Assembly (NCBI GenBank): GCA_902476355.1
Contig: CABSCS010000005.1
Span: 32,793-96,792, forward strand
DNA: 64,000 bases
Direction of reading: 5' to 3'
DNA from: UMGS2069 sp900557585
Lineage (GTDB): Bacteria > Bacillota > Clostridia > Christensenellales > UBA1242
The notes under the pieces are model-generated. The model searched no databases and was not told the origin of the DNA. It worked only from the letters and a program-made list of their open reading frames with translations. Of the stretch, positions 35,001-42,580 are shown in pieces. Both the position numbers and the translations under genes were made by a program. Numbering within the stretch: the stretch's first letter is position 1; every line of letters begins with the position of its first letter.

Positions 35001-35249
35001 CAAATATGCCGTGAACTTTTTGTTGAACGAATATGACATATTAAGCGAAAGTGCAATTCCAATCAAGAACAAAAGCACAAAAAGTGGATAGCACATTGCG
35101 CCAAAAAGACCTTGGAAAAAGCGTCCAATGCCAAGAAACGAAGGGAAAATGCAAAGAACAAAGAAAATTACAGAAACAACAAGCATGCAAATGCCAGTAA
35201 TCTGCTTTCCGTTAAGTTTTTTTGATGAAACTTTTTGTGGATTTTTCAT
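32037..35249 (-). CDS. ftsK: DNA translocase FtsK/SpoIIIE
   Basis: Septal DNA pump. There are four or five N-terminal transmembrane helices (about 15-180), followed by a long charged, Asn/Arg/Glu-rich linker (about 190-610) with RENR-type repeats. The RecA-like motor has Walker A GSTGSGKS (about 732-739) and Walker B IIIVDELAEL. The C-terminal gamma winged helix reads NGKASISMIQRRFSVGYARA. At 1070 residues it is longer than B. subtilis SpoIIIE (about 790), mostly because of the linker. AAAGGAG precedes the ATG. It lies in an operon with an M16-like gene upstream. Confidence 0.96.
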   Translation of the reverse strand: MKNPQKVSSKKLNGKQITGICMLVVSVIFFVLCIFPSFLGIGRFFQGLFGAMCYPLFVLLFLIGIALSLNMSYSFNKKFTAYLVLSAFGIICLLHTIFSSPFMMESAKTFSDFGSYLSYCLKMSGGITVGGAFLGIFVYFFRALIGLGATYVVFAILATVFVGLVIDYIIYNKKQGRDTKLLEKKETAKPTGIGESLASDDFYSFSGEDEKKRDEYNEILSNLPSSEPENEQNPAVFETTFDSTNENVQEPEERELQRTPPQYSEQKTNYNRDQNAERERARNLLFGTATTSQKADRIDDEEEKPRSAREVLFGDRNGAPVPNIFDRSSDERNDWRKQYASKPLQYQDQASEKPEEKPAEENTSYNMNDDGSVKTSWGSYRPTRVDQTNVGRAEETNLTSQNEEENGRLSAFGRPLGESTENQTETRNVFDRNDGVVSREPIVNRENRDIRENIRENREDSIRNARENRVNLSEERRNTISGINQTTENTDENAVPNTEFGSRLSRADRRVRSEDLLADASSLGISAREVKDENQSFTGILNETRNENRVDRVDRTVQRTPEKQKVEKISFENQLNREYKKPSTNLLKITKEENVDYSAEYKQKSAILEATLDTFKIPAKVINVVRGPKVTRYELSMPIGIPVSRVLSYEKDMSMNLAAKHGIRIEAPIPGKNAFGVEVANDKTSMVGLRELLESPEFQNFKGPLPVAIGKNISGEVVIKSLPKMVHCLVAGSTGSGKSVFLHSLIMSLMFKHSPDELRFIMIDPKRVEFSRYNRMPHLMLPEVVTDCSKAVNALNWAVKEMERRFQLLMENECQKIDQYNALDKIRKGEEKRLPYLIIIVDELAELMGVAKKDVEGKIQRITQLGRACGIHMVVATQRPSVDVVTGVIKNNLPTRIAFALSSYVDSKTILDEAGAEKLLGQGDMLFSGQDSNQKIRLQGAYVSDEEIKAVLDYIKENNVSEYDEEVQNSIYAEPEKEELPEDDGSDKGSNEDRMDEYMPQALKLVMKNGKASISMIQRRFSVGYARAARIIDQMETRGFINPGIGNKPRDVKITIAEYNELFGDFDSEN

Positions 35250-35272
35250 TGTTTGCTCCTTTTAAACTTGTG

Positions 35273-36526
35273 TTAAATGTCAATATATTTTGCAGAGTTA
35301 ATATCGGTTGAATTTCCGAGATATGCGATATAGAGTTTTGTAAAGTCGAAAATGTCACGGAAAATGTCGTTTGCGTCTGAATAGGTTGTAAGTTCAACTT
35401 TCATCAGTTCGCTTGCAAGACTGTAACTTTGTTTTGCAATTGCAACTTCGCGAGCAGCGTTAACGCAAAGGTCAACCGAACGCTCGTTGTCTTTCAAGAA
35501 ATTGATGATGAAAGCATTTTTTTCAATTTCAAACTCGTTTTCACCAATTCCAATTGCATTCATGTTTTTGATGCACTTTACAACTTCGTCCATATAAACA
35601 TTCACATTTTCAAAGTCTACGATGCATTCAATTGTAATTTTTCCGTTGTTTGCAAATTGTTCGTTATAGATTTTTTCGCTGTGGAAGAAATTTGCATTGC
35701 GAAGTTCATCTTTAATTCTTCTTTCAAGAAGAGGAACAATGATTGGAACAACATATTTACTGCTCGACTTATATGAAATTGCAGGAAAAGCAAACAAAAT
35801 TCGGCTTTGATTTAGTTTTTTGTTTTTGCTTCTTTCGCCACCCATAAAGTTATCGATTTCTGCAACATATTTAAGTTTCTTATAGTCTCCCCCTTCGGTG
35901 AAACGTGCATAGAAGGTTTTCATCACTTTTTCATAAACCGCATCAGCATCAATGTCGCCAACAATTGAAACAACCGAGTTCTTTGGAGTGAGCACTCTTT
36001 CAAAAAATTCTTTGCTGTCTTCTGCGGTCATTCTTGAAATTGTTGTTGTGGTTCCAAACTTTGGATTTGCAAGACCAGTTCTGTAAAAAAGTGCTTGGTT
36101 CACCATTCTGTTCAAAACATATGATGGGTTTTCTTGAAGTTTCACAATATCGGCCAAAAGAGAATTTCGAACAACATCTCCTGCAAGGTTTGCAAAAATT
36201 GATTCGAACGCAATTTCAGAAACAAGGTCGATTGCTTTTCCAACATTGTCGGCAGTTGTTGAAGCAACAATCAAAATGCTTTCTGCGGTGTTGTCGGTTT
36301 CAATCAAAATGCCATTGCTTTTTGCATAGGTGATAAGTTCACGATTTGAAGGGTGTCTTTTTGTTCCCATCAAAAGCATGCGACTTGTAAATTCGCTAAT
36401 TCCGCTTTCATAGTTTTTTTCACTTTGAGTTCCACTTGTAACATGCAAGCAAACTGATGCAAGTTTTGCGTCAGATTTTGGAATGATTGAAACTCGAAGT
36501 CCGTTTGGAAATGTTTTAAGTGCCAT
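35273..36526 (-). CDS. M16-family peptidase homologue without the zinc motif
   Basis: The protein aligns in pattern with processing-type M16 peptidases (YmfF/YmfH/MlpA group), with GT..KR and SIVGDID-like segments. The inverted zinc motif HxxEH, expected in HFLEHMLFKGT, reads EFTSRMLLMGT here (45-55), so all metal ligands of that motif are lost and the protein is probably not a protease. In B. subtilis an M16 pair also precedes pgsA-cinA-recA. 417 residues; GCAGGAG precedes the ATG. First gene of the ftsK-recA operon. A structural or chaperone-like role is possible. Confidence 0.85.
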   Translation of the reverse strand: MALKTFPNGLRVSIIPKSDAKLASVCLHVTSGTQSEKNYESGISEFTSRMLLMGTKRHPSNRELITYAKSNGILIETDNTAESILIVASTTADNVGKAIDLVSEIAFESIFANLAGDVVRNSLLADIVKLQENPSYVLNRMVNQALFYRTGLANPKFGTTTTISRMTAEDSKEFFERVLTPKNSVVSIVGDIDADAVYEKVMKTFYARFTEGGDYKKLKYVAEIDNFMGGERSKNKKLNQSRILFAFPAISYKSSSKYVVPIIVPLLERRIKDELRNANFFHSEKIYNEQFANNGKITIECIVDFENVNVYMDEVVKCIKNMNAIGIGENEFEIEKNAFIINFLKDNERSVDLCVNAAREVAIAKQSYSLASELMKVELTTYSDANDIFRDIFDFTKLYIAYLGNSTDINSAKYIDI

Positions 36527-36570
36527 AGATTTCTCCTGCGTATAAATTTATTTATAATATTTCATATAAG

Positions 36571-36576
36571 ATTATA
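36571..36576 (-). promoter_or_regulatory. Candidate -10 box of the M16-ftsK-recA operon
   Basis: A perfect TATAAT on the minus strand sits about 45 nt upstream of the M16 start and right after the upstream terminator. The -35 is poor, so the assignment is tentative. Confidence 0.4.
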
Positions 36577-36580
36577 ACAT

Positions 36581-36607
36581 AAAAAAATCTGTTATAAAAA
36601 CAGATTT
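36581..36607 (-). terminator. Intrinsic terminator of the deacetylase gene
   Basis: On the minus strand AAATCTGTT pairs with AACAGATTT around TTTAT and is followed by a T-run. Confidence 0.85.
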
Positions 36608-36644
36608 CAAAACTTTTATAAAATTTTGGACATTTTTTACGACT

Positions 36645-37601
36645 TTATTGGTCTTTAATTGTATTTGACACGGTGTCAAGGGTCAGTTTTTTACCATTTA
36701 TCGCCAAAACAATGTCTTCAAACGCCTTTGCGGTTTCTTTGGTTGGGTGCATCAAAATAAGGTCGCCCGAAACAGTTTCGCTTGTTGCTCGCATTTTGAT
36801 AAGGTCTGCATTTTGGTCACGCCAGTCAATTGTGTCATGGGTCCACATGATTGTTTTATAGCCAAGACTCTCCGCTGCCGAAATTGTGAACTTGTTATAA
36901 CTTCCACCGGGAGGCGCAAACAAATTCATTTGAATTCCAAGAACCTTCTTTACAGCCAATGTGCAATCATCAATCTCTTTTTTGTTTTGTTCAAAGCCAA
37001 GACGACCATGTTCTTTGTGATATGAGCCATGGTTTCCAATTTCGTGCCCCGCAGAATACATTTTTTTGAGCAATACTGGGTTTTCCTCCACCCAAGTTTT
37101 GCCAACAAAAAATGTTGCCTTTGCATTGTTCTTTTCAAGAACCGCAAGCATCTTCTCAAGATATTCGGTCCCCCAATATACATTTATCATCAACGCAACG
37201 CGATTGTTTGTTTCGCTTCCTTTATAAATCACCCCATTATATTTCTTGAAAGTTGCAACAACATCTTCACCCCCAACAAAGCCACACATAAGTGCAACAA
37301 CAAAAACCATAAACACCAAACAAAAACTCACAAGCCCATGCAAAATAACTTTTTGCCCTTTTGTTTCTTTTTCTTTGCACTCTTTATTGTTTTCACAATG
37401 TCCAAACAACAATTCCCCGCTGTCTTGCTTTTGCTCGGTTTTCCTGCTGTCTTGCTTTTGCTCGGCTTTCCCTCTGTCTTGGTTTTGCTTGATTATTTCT
37501 ACTTTATCTTGAATTTCATGCTTACCAGGTTCGAAGCCTTGATTTTCATTTTCTTTAACTTTGCCCAAACTATCTACACTCTGTTTCTTTTTAAAAATCA
37601 T
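36645..37601 (-). CDS. YlxY-like polysaccharide deacetylase family protein
   Basis: Membrane-anchored NodB-fold protein. A cytoplasmic Gln/Lys/Glu-rich N-terminus (1-82) is followed by a transmembrane helix (about 88-108) and an extracellular NodB domain. The first motif, TFDDG in active enzymes, reads MINVYWGTEY, like the NVAWG form of the sporulation-associated YlxY family, so the catalytic Asp is missing. The second motif NHGSYH keeps the HxxxH pattern. The position between pnp and the M16-like gene parallels ylxY of B. subtilis; here the surface-protein gene is inserted. GGGAG precedes the ATG. Activity is doubtful. Confidence 0.85.
   Translation of the reverse strand: MIFKKKQSVDSLGKVKENENQGFEPGKHEIQDKVEIIKQNQDRGKAEQKQDSRKTEQKQDSGELLFGHCENNKECKEKETKGQKVILHGLVSFCLVFMVFVVALMCGFVGGEDVVATFKKYNGVIYKGSETNNRVALMINVYWGTEYLEKMLAVLEKNNAKATFFVGKTWVEENPVLLKKMYSAGHEIGNHGSYHKEHGRLGFEQNKKEIDDCTLAVKKVLGIQMNLFAPPGGSYNKFTISAAESLGYKTIMWTHDTIDWRDQNADLIKMRATSETVSGDLILMHPTKETAKAFEDIVLAINGKKLTLDTVSNTIKDQ
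37419..37494 (-). repeat. In-frame 27-bp tandem repeat in the deacetylase gene
   Basis: Two near-identical 27-bp units (37419-37445 and 37446-37472) plus a diverged partial third encode repeats of the type EQKQDSRKT in the cytoplasmic N-terminus. Copy number could vary by slippage without a frameshift. Confidence 0.8.
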
Positions 37602-37654
37602 ATCTTTCTCCCATATATAATATGATTTTCAAAAACAAAATATTTAAAACAATA

Positions 37655-37688
37655 AAATAAAACCCCTTGCATTTTTGCAAAGGGTTAA
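37655..37688 (-). terminator. Intrinsic terminator of the surface-protein gene
   Basis: On the minus strand AACCCTTTGC pairs with GCAAGGGGTT around AAAAAT and is followed by a T-rich stretch. Confidence 0.85.
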
Positions 37689-37802
37689 ATTTTTTTTACA
37701 TTAGTTTTTAATATAAAACGCTTATGTCATGCTTAATATAAGCACTCGCTCTTTTTCGTTTTGATGTTTGTTTTTCAAAGCACATTTCACATTAAAAACT
37801 TT

Positions 37803-40800
37803 TTATCCAGCAACCTTCAAAACAAAGAACTCTTTTCGTTGCTTGTCTTTCTCAAAGAAGATGTCAATATCTCTATCGTCATTATAATTGTTTTTCAAAA
37901 TATATTGTGTTCCGATACTAAAACCACACTTTGAACAACTGCCAGTTGATAAAAAACTATGTGCTTCTGTTGTTTCAGTTGTTTTTGAATAATAACAAAC
38001 TGTACAGGTTTTTGTTGTTGAAACATTGTGTTTTGCTCTGTTTTTTGCAATTTGAGAATAATATGTTGATGTTTTAAAACTATGTGCACTTTCAGCAGTA
38101 TAATATGTCAAACTGCTTGATGTGTTTGCAGGAACGCCATATACTGCGTTTCCGTTTGAATCATAGAAGGTTGTTGAGCCTGTAACTTCAAGTGTGATTG
38201 TGTTATTATATGGGGTTACAAGTTTGTGAAGTTTGCTTGATGTTCCAAACACCAACATTTTTGATGCCGATGTAACACTTGACATGTTAAACTTTTTCAA
38301 ATCAAGAACAATAAGGCTTCTGCATTGACCAAACATATTATCCATGTTTGTAACGCTTGTGGTTCTAAAACTTGTCAATATTACACTTTCAAGCGAAGTA
38401 CATTGATAGAACATTCCTCCCATATTTGTGGCAGAGCCGGTATTGAAACCACTCAAATCCAAACTTGTCAAACTGTTGCACGCATTAAACATGCTATTCA
38501 TGTTTGTAACATTCATTGTTTCAAAATTTGTCACATTAAGACTTGTAAGCTTTGAACACATAAAGAATATTGAATCCATGTTTGTTACTTTCAATGTATC
38601 AAAACTTGTCACATTAAGACTCGTCAAATTTACACATTGGGCAAACATATAACTCATGTCTGTAACCAACTTTGTGTTAAAGTTTTTAAGGTCAAGACTT
38701 GTTACTGCACTGTTATAGAACATCTTATACATGTCTTTAACTTTTGAAGTGTCGAAGTTGTCAAACTGCAAAGTTGATAATGACTCAAAGTTTGCAAACA
38801 AAGAAGTGCAATTTGCCGGTGCATAGATTGTTCCATCAAGTACGAACGCAATTATGGTTGTGTTTGAGCCCTTATAAACCGGAATTCCAGTTGAAAGCGT
38901 TCCAATTCTTGTGTAACCACTTGGAACTGATTTAACAAATTTTATACTTGTCAAATTTGAAAAACTTACAGTTGTTGTCATATAGGTTGAAGAGCCAATC
39001 TGATTTGCCCAGTTTGAAGGAAAATCTTTTTCGTTTAACTCATAAACAGCATAAAGCGTTGCATCCTTGTAAATATCGGTGCAAAGGTCTCTTGCAATTG
39101 CCCCAGGAGTGTTTCCGTCATTTTGATAGCCATAAACATAACGTTCACCACTGGTTCCGCCACAAGTTCCGTTTCCGTAATAATATAAGAATGAATATTT
39201 CGAAATTGTTGGAATAGTTATACTTGAAATAACTGTTGTGCACGCTTCATTTGAATAGTAAACATTGGTGTCGAAATAGTACCATAAAGCAGTTGTTCCA
39301 GCAGACGAAACTGTCAAACCGTTATATGCAGGGTTAAGTGTGATTTTGATTTTATTCGCTGTCCAAGATGCTTTCAGTGTTGAGTCGGCATAAATGTCAT
39401 AGTTCAAATCGTAAGAAATTGTTCCTGGTGTTACGCCCTCACTGTTTATTCCTCGGACATAGCCCTCGTTCTCCCCTCCGCCATTAGAGCCATCGCTGAC
39501 AAACCAATTGAGCGTGTAGCCCGTCAATGTTGGAAGCGTTACTGTTTTAATTTGGTTTGTGCAAGCCTCGTCTGAATAGTAAATGTTTGTTCCATAGTAA
39601 TAGTAAATATAGGTTGTTCCAGTGCTTGTAAGAGTTTTTCCACTTTTTGATGCATCAAGTGTGATTTTGATTTTCTTTGCACTCCACCATGCAAACAAAG
39701 TGTGACCACAACTTTCACTGCATACGCTTGAAGTTGAAAGTGCAGAACTTGTGCTGTCGGTTGTCAAAGACTTTTCGTTTTGTTCAATCATAATGTCTTT
39801 CACAACTATCCTGTTCATTGACATTTCCAAAATGTTTGCTTGCAGAACATATTGTCCGTTTGCAAGATGTGTTGCATCAATATATAAACATGCGTCATTA
39901 TTGTTTCCATTCAATTTGATTTTGATGAAGGTATATGATGAATCTTTTGTAATAACAAATGAAACAAGACCAATACTTTGGGTTGAACAAAGATCTTTCA
40001 CATAGGTGCTAGTGCCTATGCAACCTTGAACCGCGAAAGACATGCTTCCAGAATTAGTGTTTGCAGAGCCGGTGTCAAAAGTGAAAGTTGTTCCATTTTG
40101 GGAGCAACAATCATCAATAATTGCCATGTTGTGGTTGAAAAAATTCTTGCTCCAACCAACAAAGTTATATCCATTTTTTGTTGGATTTGATGGAAAATAT
40201 GAACCATAGGATTGTCCAAATTTTGCACTTCCGGTTGTCACCGATTCTCCGTTTGTTGGGTCGAATTTGACATCATAAACCGCTGTCTCCCATTGTGCTT
40301 CAAGAATATCTTCTGCTTTGTTAGAAAAGCCATAAAACAACATTGAAGCCATATAACCGGCGTTATAAACCTTTGCAATATCACTGCTTGAAAATGCAGA
40401 ATTGATAATTGTAACATTTCTAACTTTTCCAGGAAGAACTGGGATTCCAGTGTCAATTTGATTTTCTTGCCACCCCGCCTCGGCACCAACAATGATGGAG
40501 TTATTAGCATTGTATCCAATTTTTCCAGATGAAAAAACACTGCTTGTTGCTTTCAAATCAGCATCAAAATAGAAATATGCCTTGGTGCCGTCAAAAACGC
40601 CGGTTAACATGTGCCAACCAGAAGAAATTGAACTTAGCGCAACGCCGTTTGTTGACTTGTAACCAACGCCTTTATCATAAATTGCAAAGCGGACAACAAC
40701 TTCGTTGTTCACTGTGTCTTTTTCAAAATTCCAACCGCCACCCTCGGTGCATGAAATTGCTCGAGTGAAAGTTGTCCAATTATCCAAATATACCCAGCAA

Positions 40801-42326
40801 TTTACAGTTATAAGGTCTTCAAACTTATATTTCGAGTCAATTGTATACCAAGTCAATTGCGATTGGTCGTTAAAACCAATATATGCCGAGTTGCCTTGAA
40901 AACCTCTAAACTTTTCGTTCTCAGGTGTTGAAAGTGATGGCAAACTTATAACCTCGTTCACATCTCCAAAATAACTTGACTCACCTTCCCCATTGTTTCC
41001 ACGAACAGTAACCTTTCGTTCTGTCCATCTTGCAAAAAGTGTATGATTGTAAAGTTGGTCATTTATTGTTCCACTTGAAACCAAATTATTTGTATAGATT
41101 GTCTCTTTATTGCTTGCGTTTTCTTCTATCATTATATTTTGAACAACAATTTTATTAGTTTCAAATTCAACAACATCAAGTGAAACAACATAGGTGTGAC
41201 CATTTGTAAGATCTTGAACATCATAGATAACATAGGCATCATCAGCATTCGCATTCAGCCTGAAATAGAATTGTTTCATATCATCTGTTTTCGTGAATGT
41301 TTCACTAAAATGTCCTGAAGATTCTTGCCACATCAACGTTCCGCCATTTGTTGTAGACAGCGAATTATTGTTCCACATTTGAATTTGGAAAACCGCTCTT
41401 GTGTTTGTTTTTGCAGGTGTTAAAGAAATCTTTTCACCTGAAACAGAGCCTTGATATGTCCCTTTATAATTTCCAGCAACAAAATAGTTTCGGCTCCAAC
41501 CGTTGAAAACGTGACCCTGATAATATGCCGATGGAAGGTCGCCATAGGTGGCACCATAATCAACAACTTTCGAAGTTGTTTCACATGTTCCAAATGTCGG
41601 GTTGAAAGTTACTGTTGTTTTTCTTTGAGAAAGTCCAATAGTCCAAACATTGTTTGAGTTTTTCTCGCAAGAAATCACATAGTTGTTTGTATCATAGCCT
41701 CCAATCACAATTTTTGACAAGTCCGGAGCGGTTTCTGAACCACCTTTAAAAACAATAATTGCGCCCTTTTCGCGGGTGCTTGCAACACGAATTGTATATT
41801 TTGGGGTTGTTCCGGCATAGTTCTCAATTGTGAGAACGCCAGTTTCAACAAACTCTATTTGCCCAGTTATGTTTGCTTCAACCTTTGCTTCGATGTCTGA
41901 ATATGAATAGATATTCTCATAGAAGTTGCCACCATAAAGTTTTGTGGTTGTGTTATAAAAATTATAAAACAATGCTGGCGAACTCGATTTTCCAACAGTT
42001 CCACCATTCATGACAAATGTTCCGCCGTTATAAATGTTTCCACCACTGCCCTCGGTTGCAGTATTTCCAGAAATTTCGCCATTGTTTAATGTGAAATTGC
42101 CGTTGGTTGAAACATAAACACCGCCGCCATTTCCAGATGCCTTGGACCCTGAAATTGAACCACGATTGTAATTATAAGTCGAGTTTGCCCCAACATAAAT
42201 TGCCCCGCCATTTCCAGAAACGGCATATGCAGTTTGGGCAACTGCAACAGAAAAGAAACCAGAAAGCAGAATTATGCAAACTGGAAGAATAAACAAAAAT
42301 ACAAATTTATTCAGTTTTCTTTTCAT
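37803..42326 (-). CDS. Large secreted mosaic surface protein (DUF285/BspA-like, InlB and LamG domains)
   Basis: 1507 residues. A signal peptide (1-35, cleavage after AYA) is followed by Gly/Asn-rich beta-helix-like repeats (about 36-115). Next come an InlB/Flg_new-type repeat (VTFNP, later GWS), a LamG/concanavalin-like domain (about 480-655), a second InlB-type repeat (VKFDPTNG, GWSKN) and two further KIKITL repeats (about 880-1080). Five or more DUF285 leucine-rich repeats (MSYMFAQCVNLTSLNV type, about 1200-1400) follow. A tail carries two CxxC pairs. No LPXTG or C-terminal membrane anchor is seen, so attachment is unknown. Probably an adhesin binding host or microbial ligands. It lies between pnp and ylxY-like, a place normally without such a gene, suggesting insertion. 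Confidence 0.9.
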   Translation of the reverse strand: MKRKLNKFVFLFILPVCIILLSGFFSVAVAQTAYAVSGNGGAIYVGANSTYNYNRGSISGSKASGNGGGVYVSTNGNFTLNNGEISGNTATEGSGGNIYNGGTFVMNGGTVGKSSSPALFYNFYNTTTKLYGGNFYENIYSYSDIEAKVEANITGQIEFVETGVLTIENYAGTTPKYTIRVASTREKGAIIVFKGGSETAPDLSKIVIGGYDTNNYVISCEKNSNNVWTIGLSQRKTTVTFNPTFGTCETTSKVVDYGATYGDLPSAYYQGHVFNGWSRNYFVAGNYKGTYQGSVSGEKISLTPAKTNTRAVFQIQMWNNNSLSTTNGGTLMWQESSGHFSETFTKTDDMKQFYFRLNANADDAYVIYDVQDLTNGHTYVVSLDVVEFETNKIVVQNIMIEENASNKETIYTNNLVSSGTINDQLYNHTLFARWTERKVTVRGNNGEGESSYFGDVNEVISLPSLSTPENEKFRGFQGNSAYIGFNDQSQLTWYTIDSKYKFEDLITVNCWVYLDNWTTFTRAISCTEGGGWNFEKDTVNNEVVVRFAIYDKGVGYKSTNGVALSSISSGWHMLTGVFDGTKAYFYFDADLKATSSVFSSGKIGYNANNSIIVGAEAGWQENQIDTGIPVLPGKVRNVTIINSAFSSSDIAKVYNAGYMASMLFYGFSNKAEDILEAQWETAVYDVKFDPTNGESVTTGSAKFGQSYGSYFPSNPTKNGYNFVGWSKNFFNHNMAIIDDCCSQNGTTFTFDTGSANTNSGSMSFAVQGCIGTSTYVKDLCSTQSIGLVSFVITKDSSYTFIKIKLNGNNNDACLYIDATHLANGQYVLQANILEMSMNRIVVKDIMIEQNEKSLTTDSTSSALSTSSVCSESCGHTLFAWWSAKKIKITLDASKSGKTLTSTGTTYIYYYYGTNIYYSDEACTNQIKTVTLPTLTGYTLNWFVSDGSNGGGENEGYVRGINSEGVTPGTISYDLNYDIYADSTLKASWTANKIKITLNPAYNGLTVSSAGTTALWYYFDTNVYYSNEACTTVISSITIPTISKYSFLYYYGNGTCGGTSGERYVYGYQNDGNTPGAIARDLCTDIYKDATLYAVYELNEKDFPSNWANQIGSSTYMTTTVSFSNLTSIKFVKSVPSGYTRIGTLSTGIPVYKGSNTTIIAFVLDGTIYAPANCTSLFANFESLSTLQFDNFDTSKVKDMYKMFYNSAVTSLDLKNFNTKLVTDMSYMFAQCVNLTSLNVTSFDTLKVTNMDSIFFMCSKLTSLNVTNFETMNVTNMNSMFNACNSLTSLDLSGFNTGSATNMGGMFYQCTSLESVILTSFRTTSVTNMDNMFGQCRSLIVLDLKKFNMSSVTSASKMLVFGTSSKLHKLVTPYNNTITLEVTGSTTFYDSNGNAVYGVPANTSSSLTYYTAESAHSFKTSTYYSQIAKNRAKHNVSTTKTCTVCYYSKTTETTEAHSFLSTGSCSKCGFSIGTQYILKNNYNDDRDIDIFFEKDKQRKEFFVLKVAG

Positions 42327-42341
42327 TTTTCACCTTTTATT

Positions 42342-42357
42342 TTTTGATATATCAAAA
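42342..42357. promoter_or_regulatory. 16-bp perfect palindrome in the surface-protein leader
   Basis: TTTTGATATATCAAAA is perfectly self-complementary and lies between the promoter and the start codon. The 12-bp core also occurs at 21882-21893. It could be an operator. Confidence 0.5.
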
Positions 42358-42376
42358 TATACACCAATACATTTTA

Positions 42377-42405
42377 ATTATACTAATAATAAAACCACAA
42401 AGCAA
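42377..42405 (-). promoter_or_regulatory. Promoter of the surface-protein gene
   Basis: On the minus strand TTGCTT (42400-42405) and TATAAT (42377-42382) are 17 nt apart, leaving a leader of about 45 nt. Confidence 0.65.
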
Positions 42406-42530
42406 ACAAATATCGCCCATTTCTAGATAATTCTTAAAAATTTTATAAATACAAAGTATTTATAAAAAAACAAAAACTAATTTATTTTAGTTTTTCATCA
42501 CACTTTTTATTATCATATTTTCCGCAAAAG

Positions 42531-42562
42531 AAAAGCCCCCATGATTTGCATAGGGGTTTCTT
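42531..42562 (-). terminator. Intrinsic terminator of pnp
   Basis: On the minus strand CCCCTATG pairs with CATGGGGG around a 5-nt loop, followed by CTTTTCTTTT. Confidence 0.8.
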
Positions 42563-42580
42563 TATTTTTGAAAAATAGGA

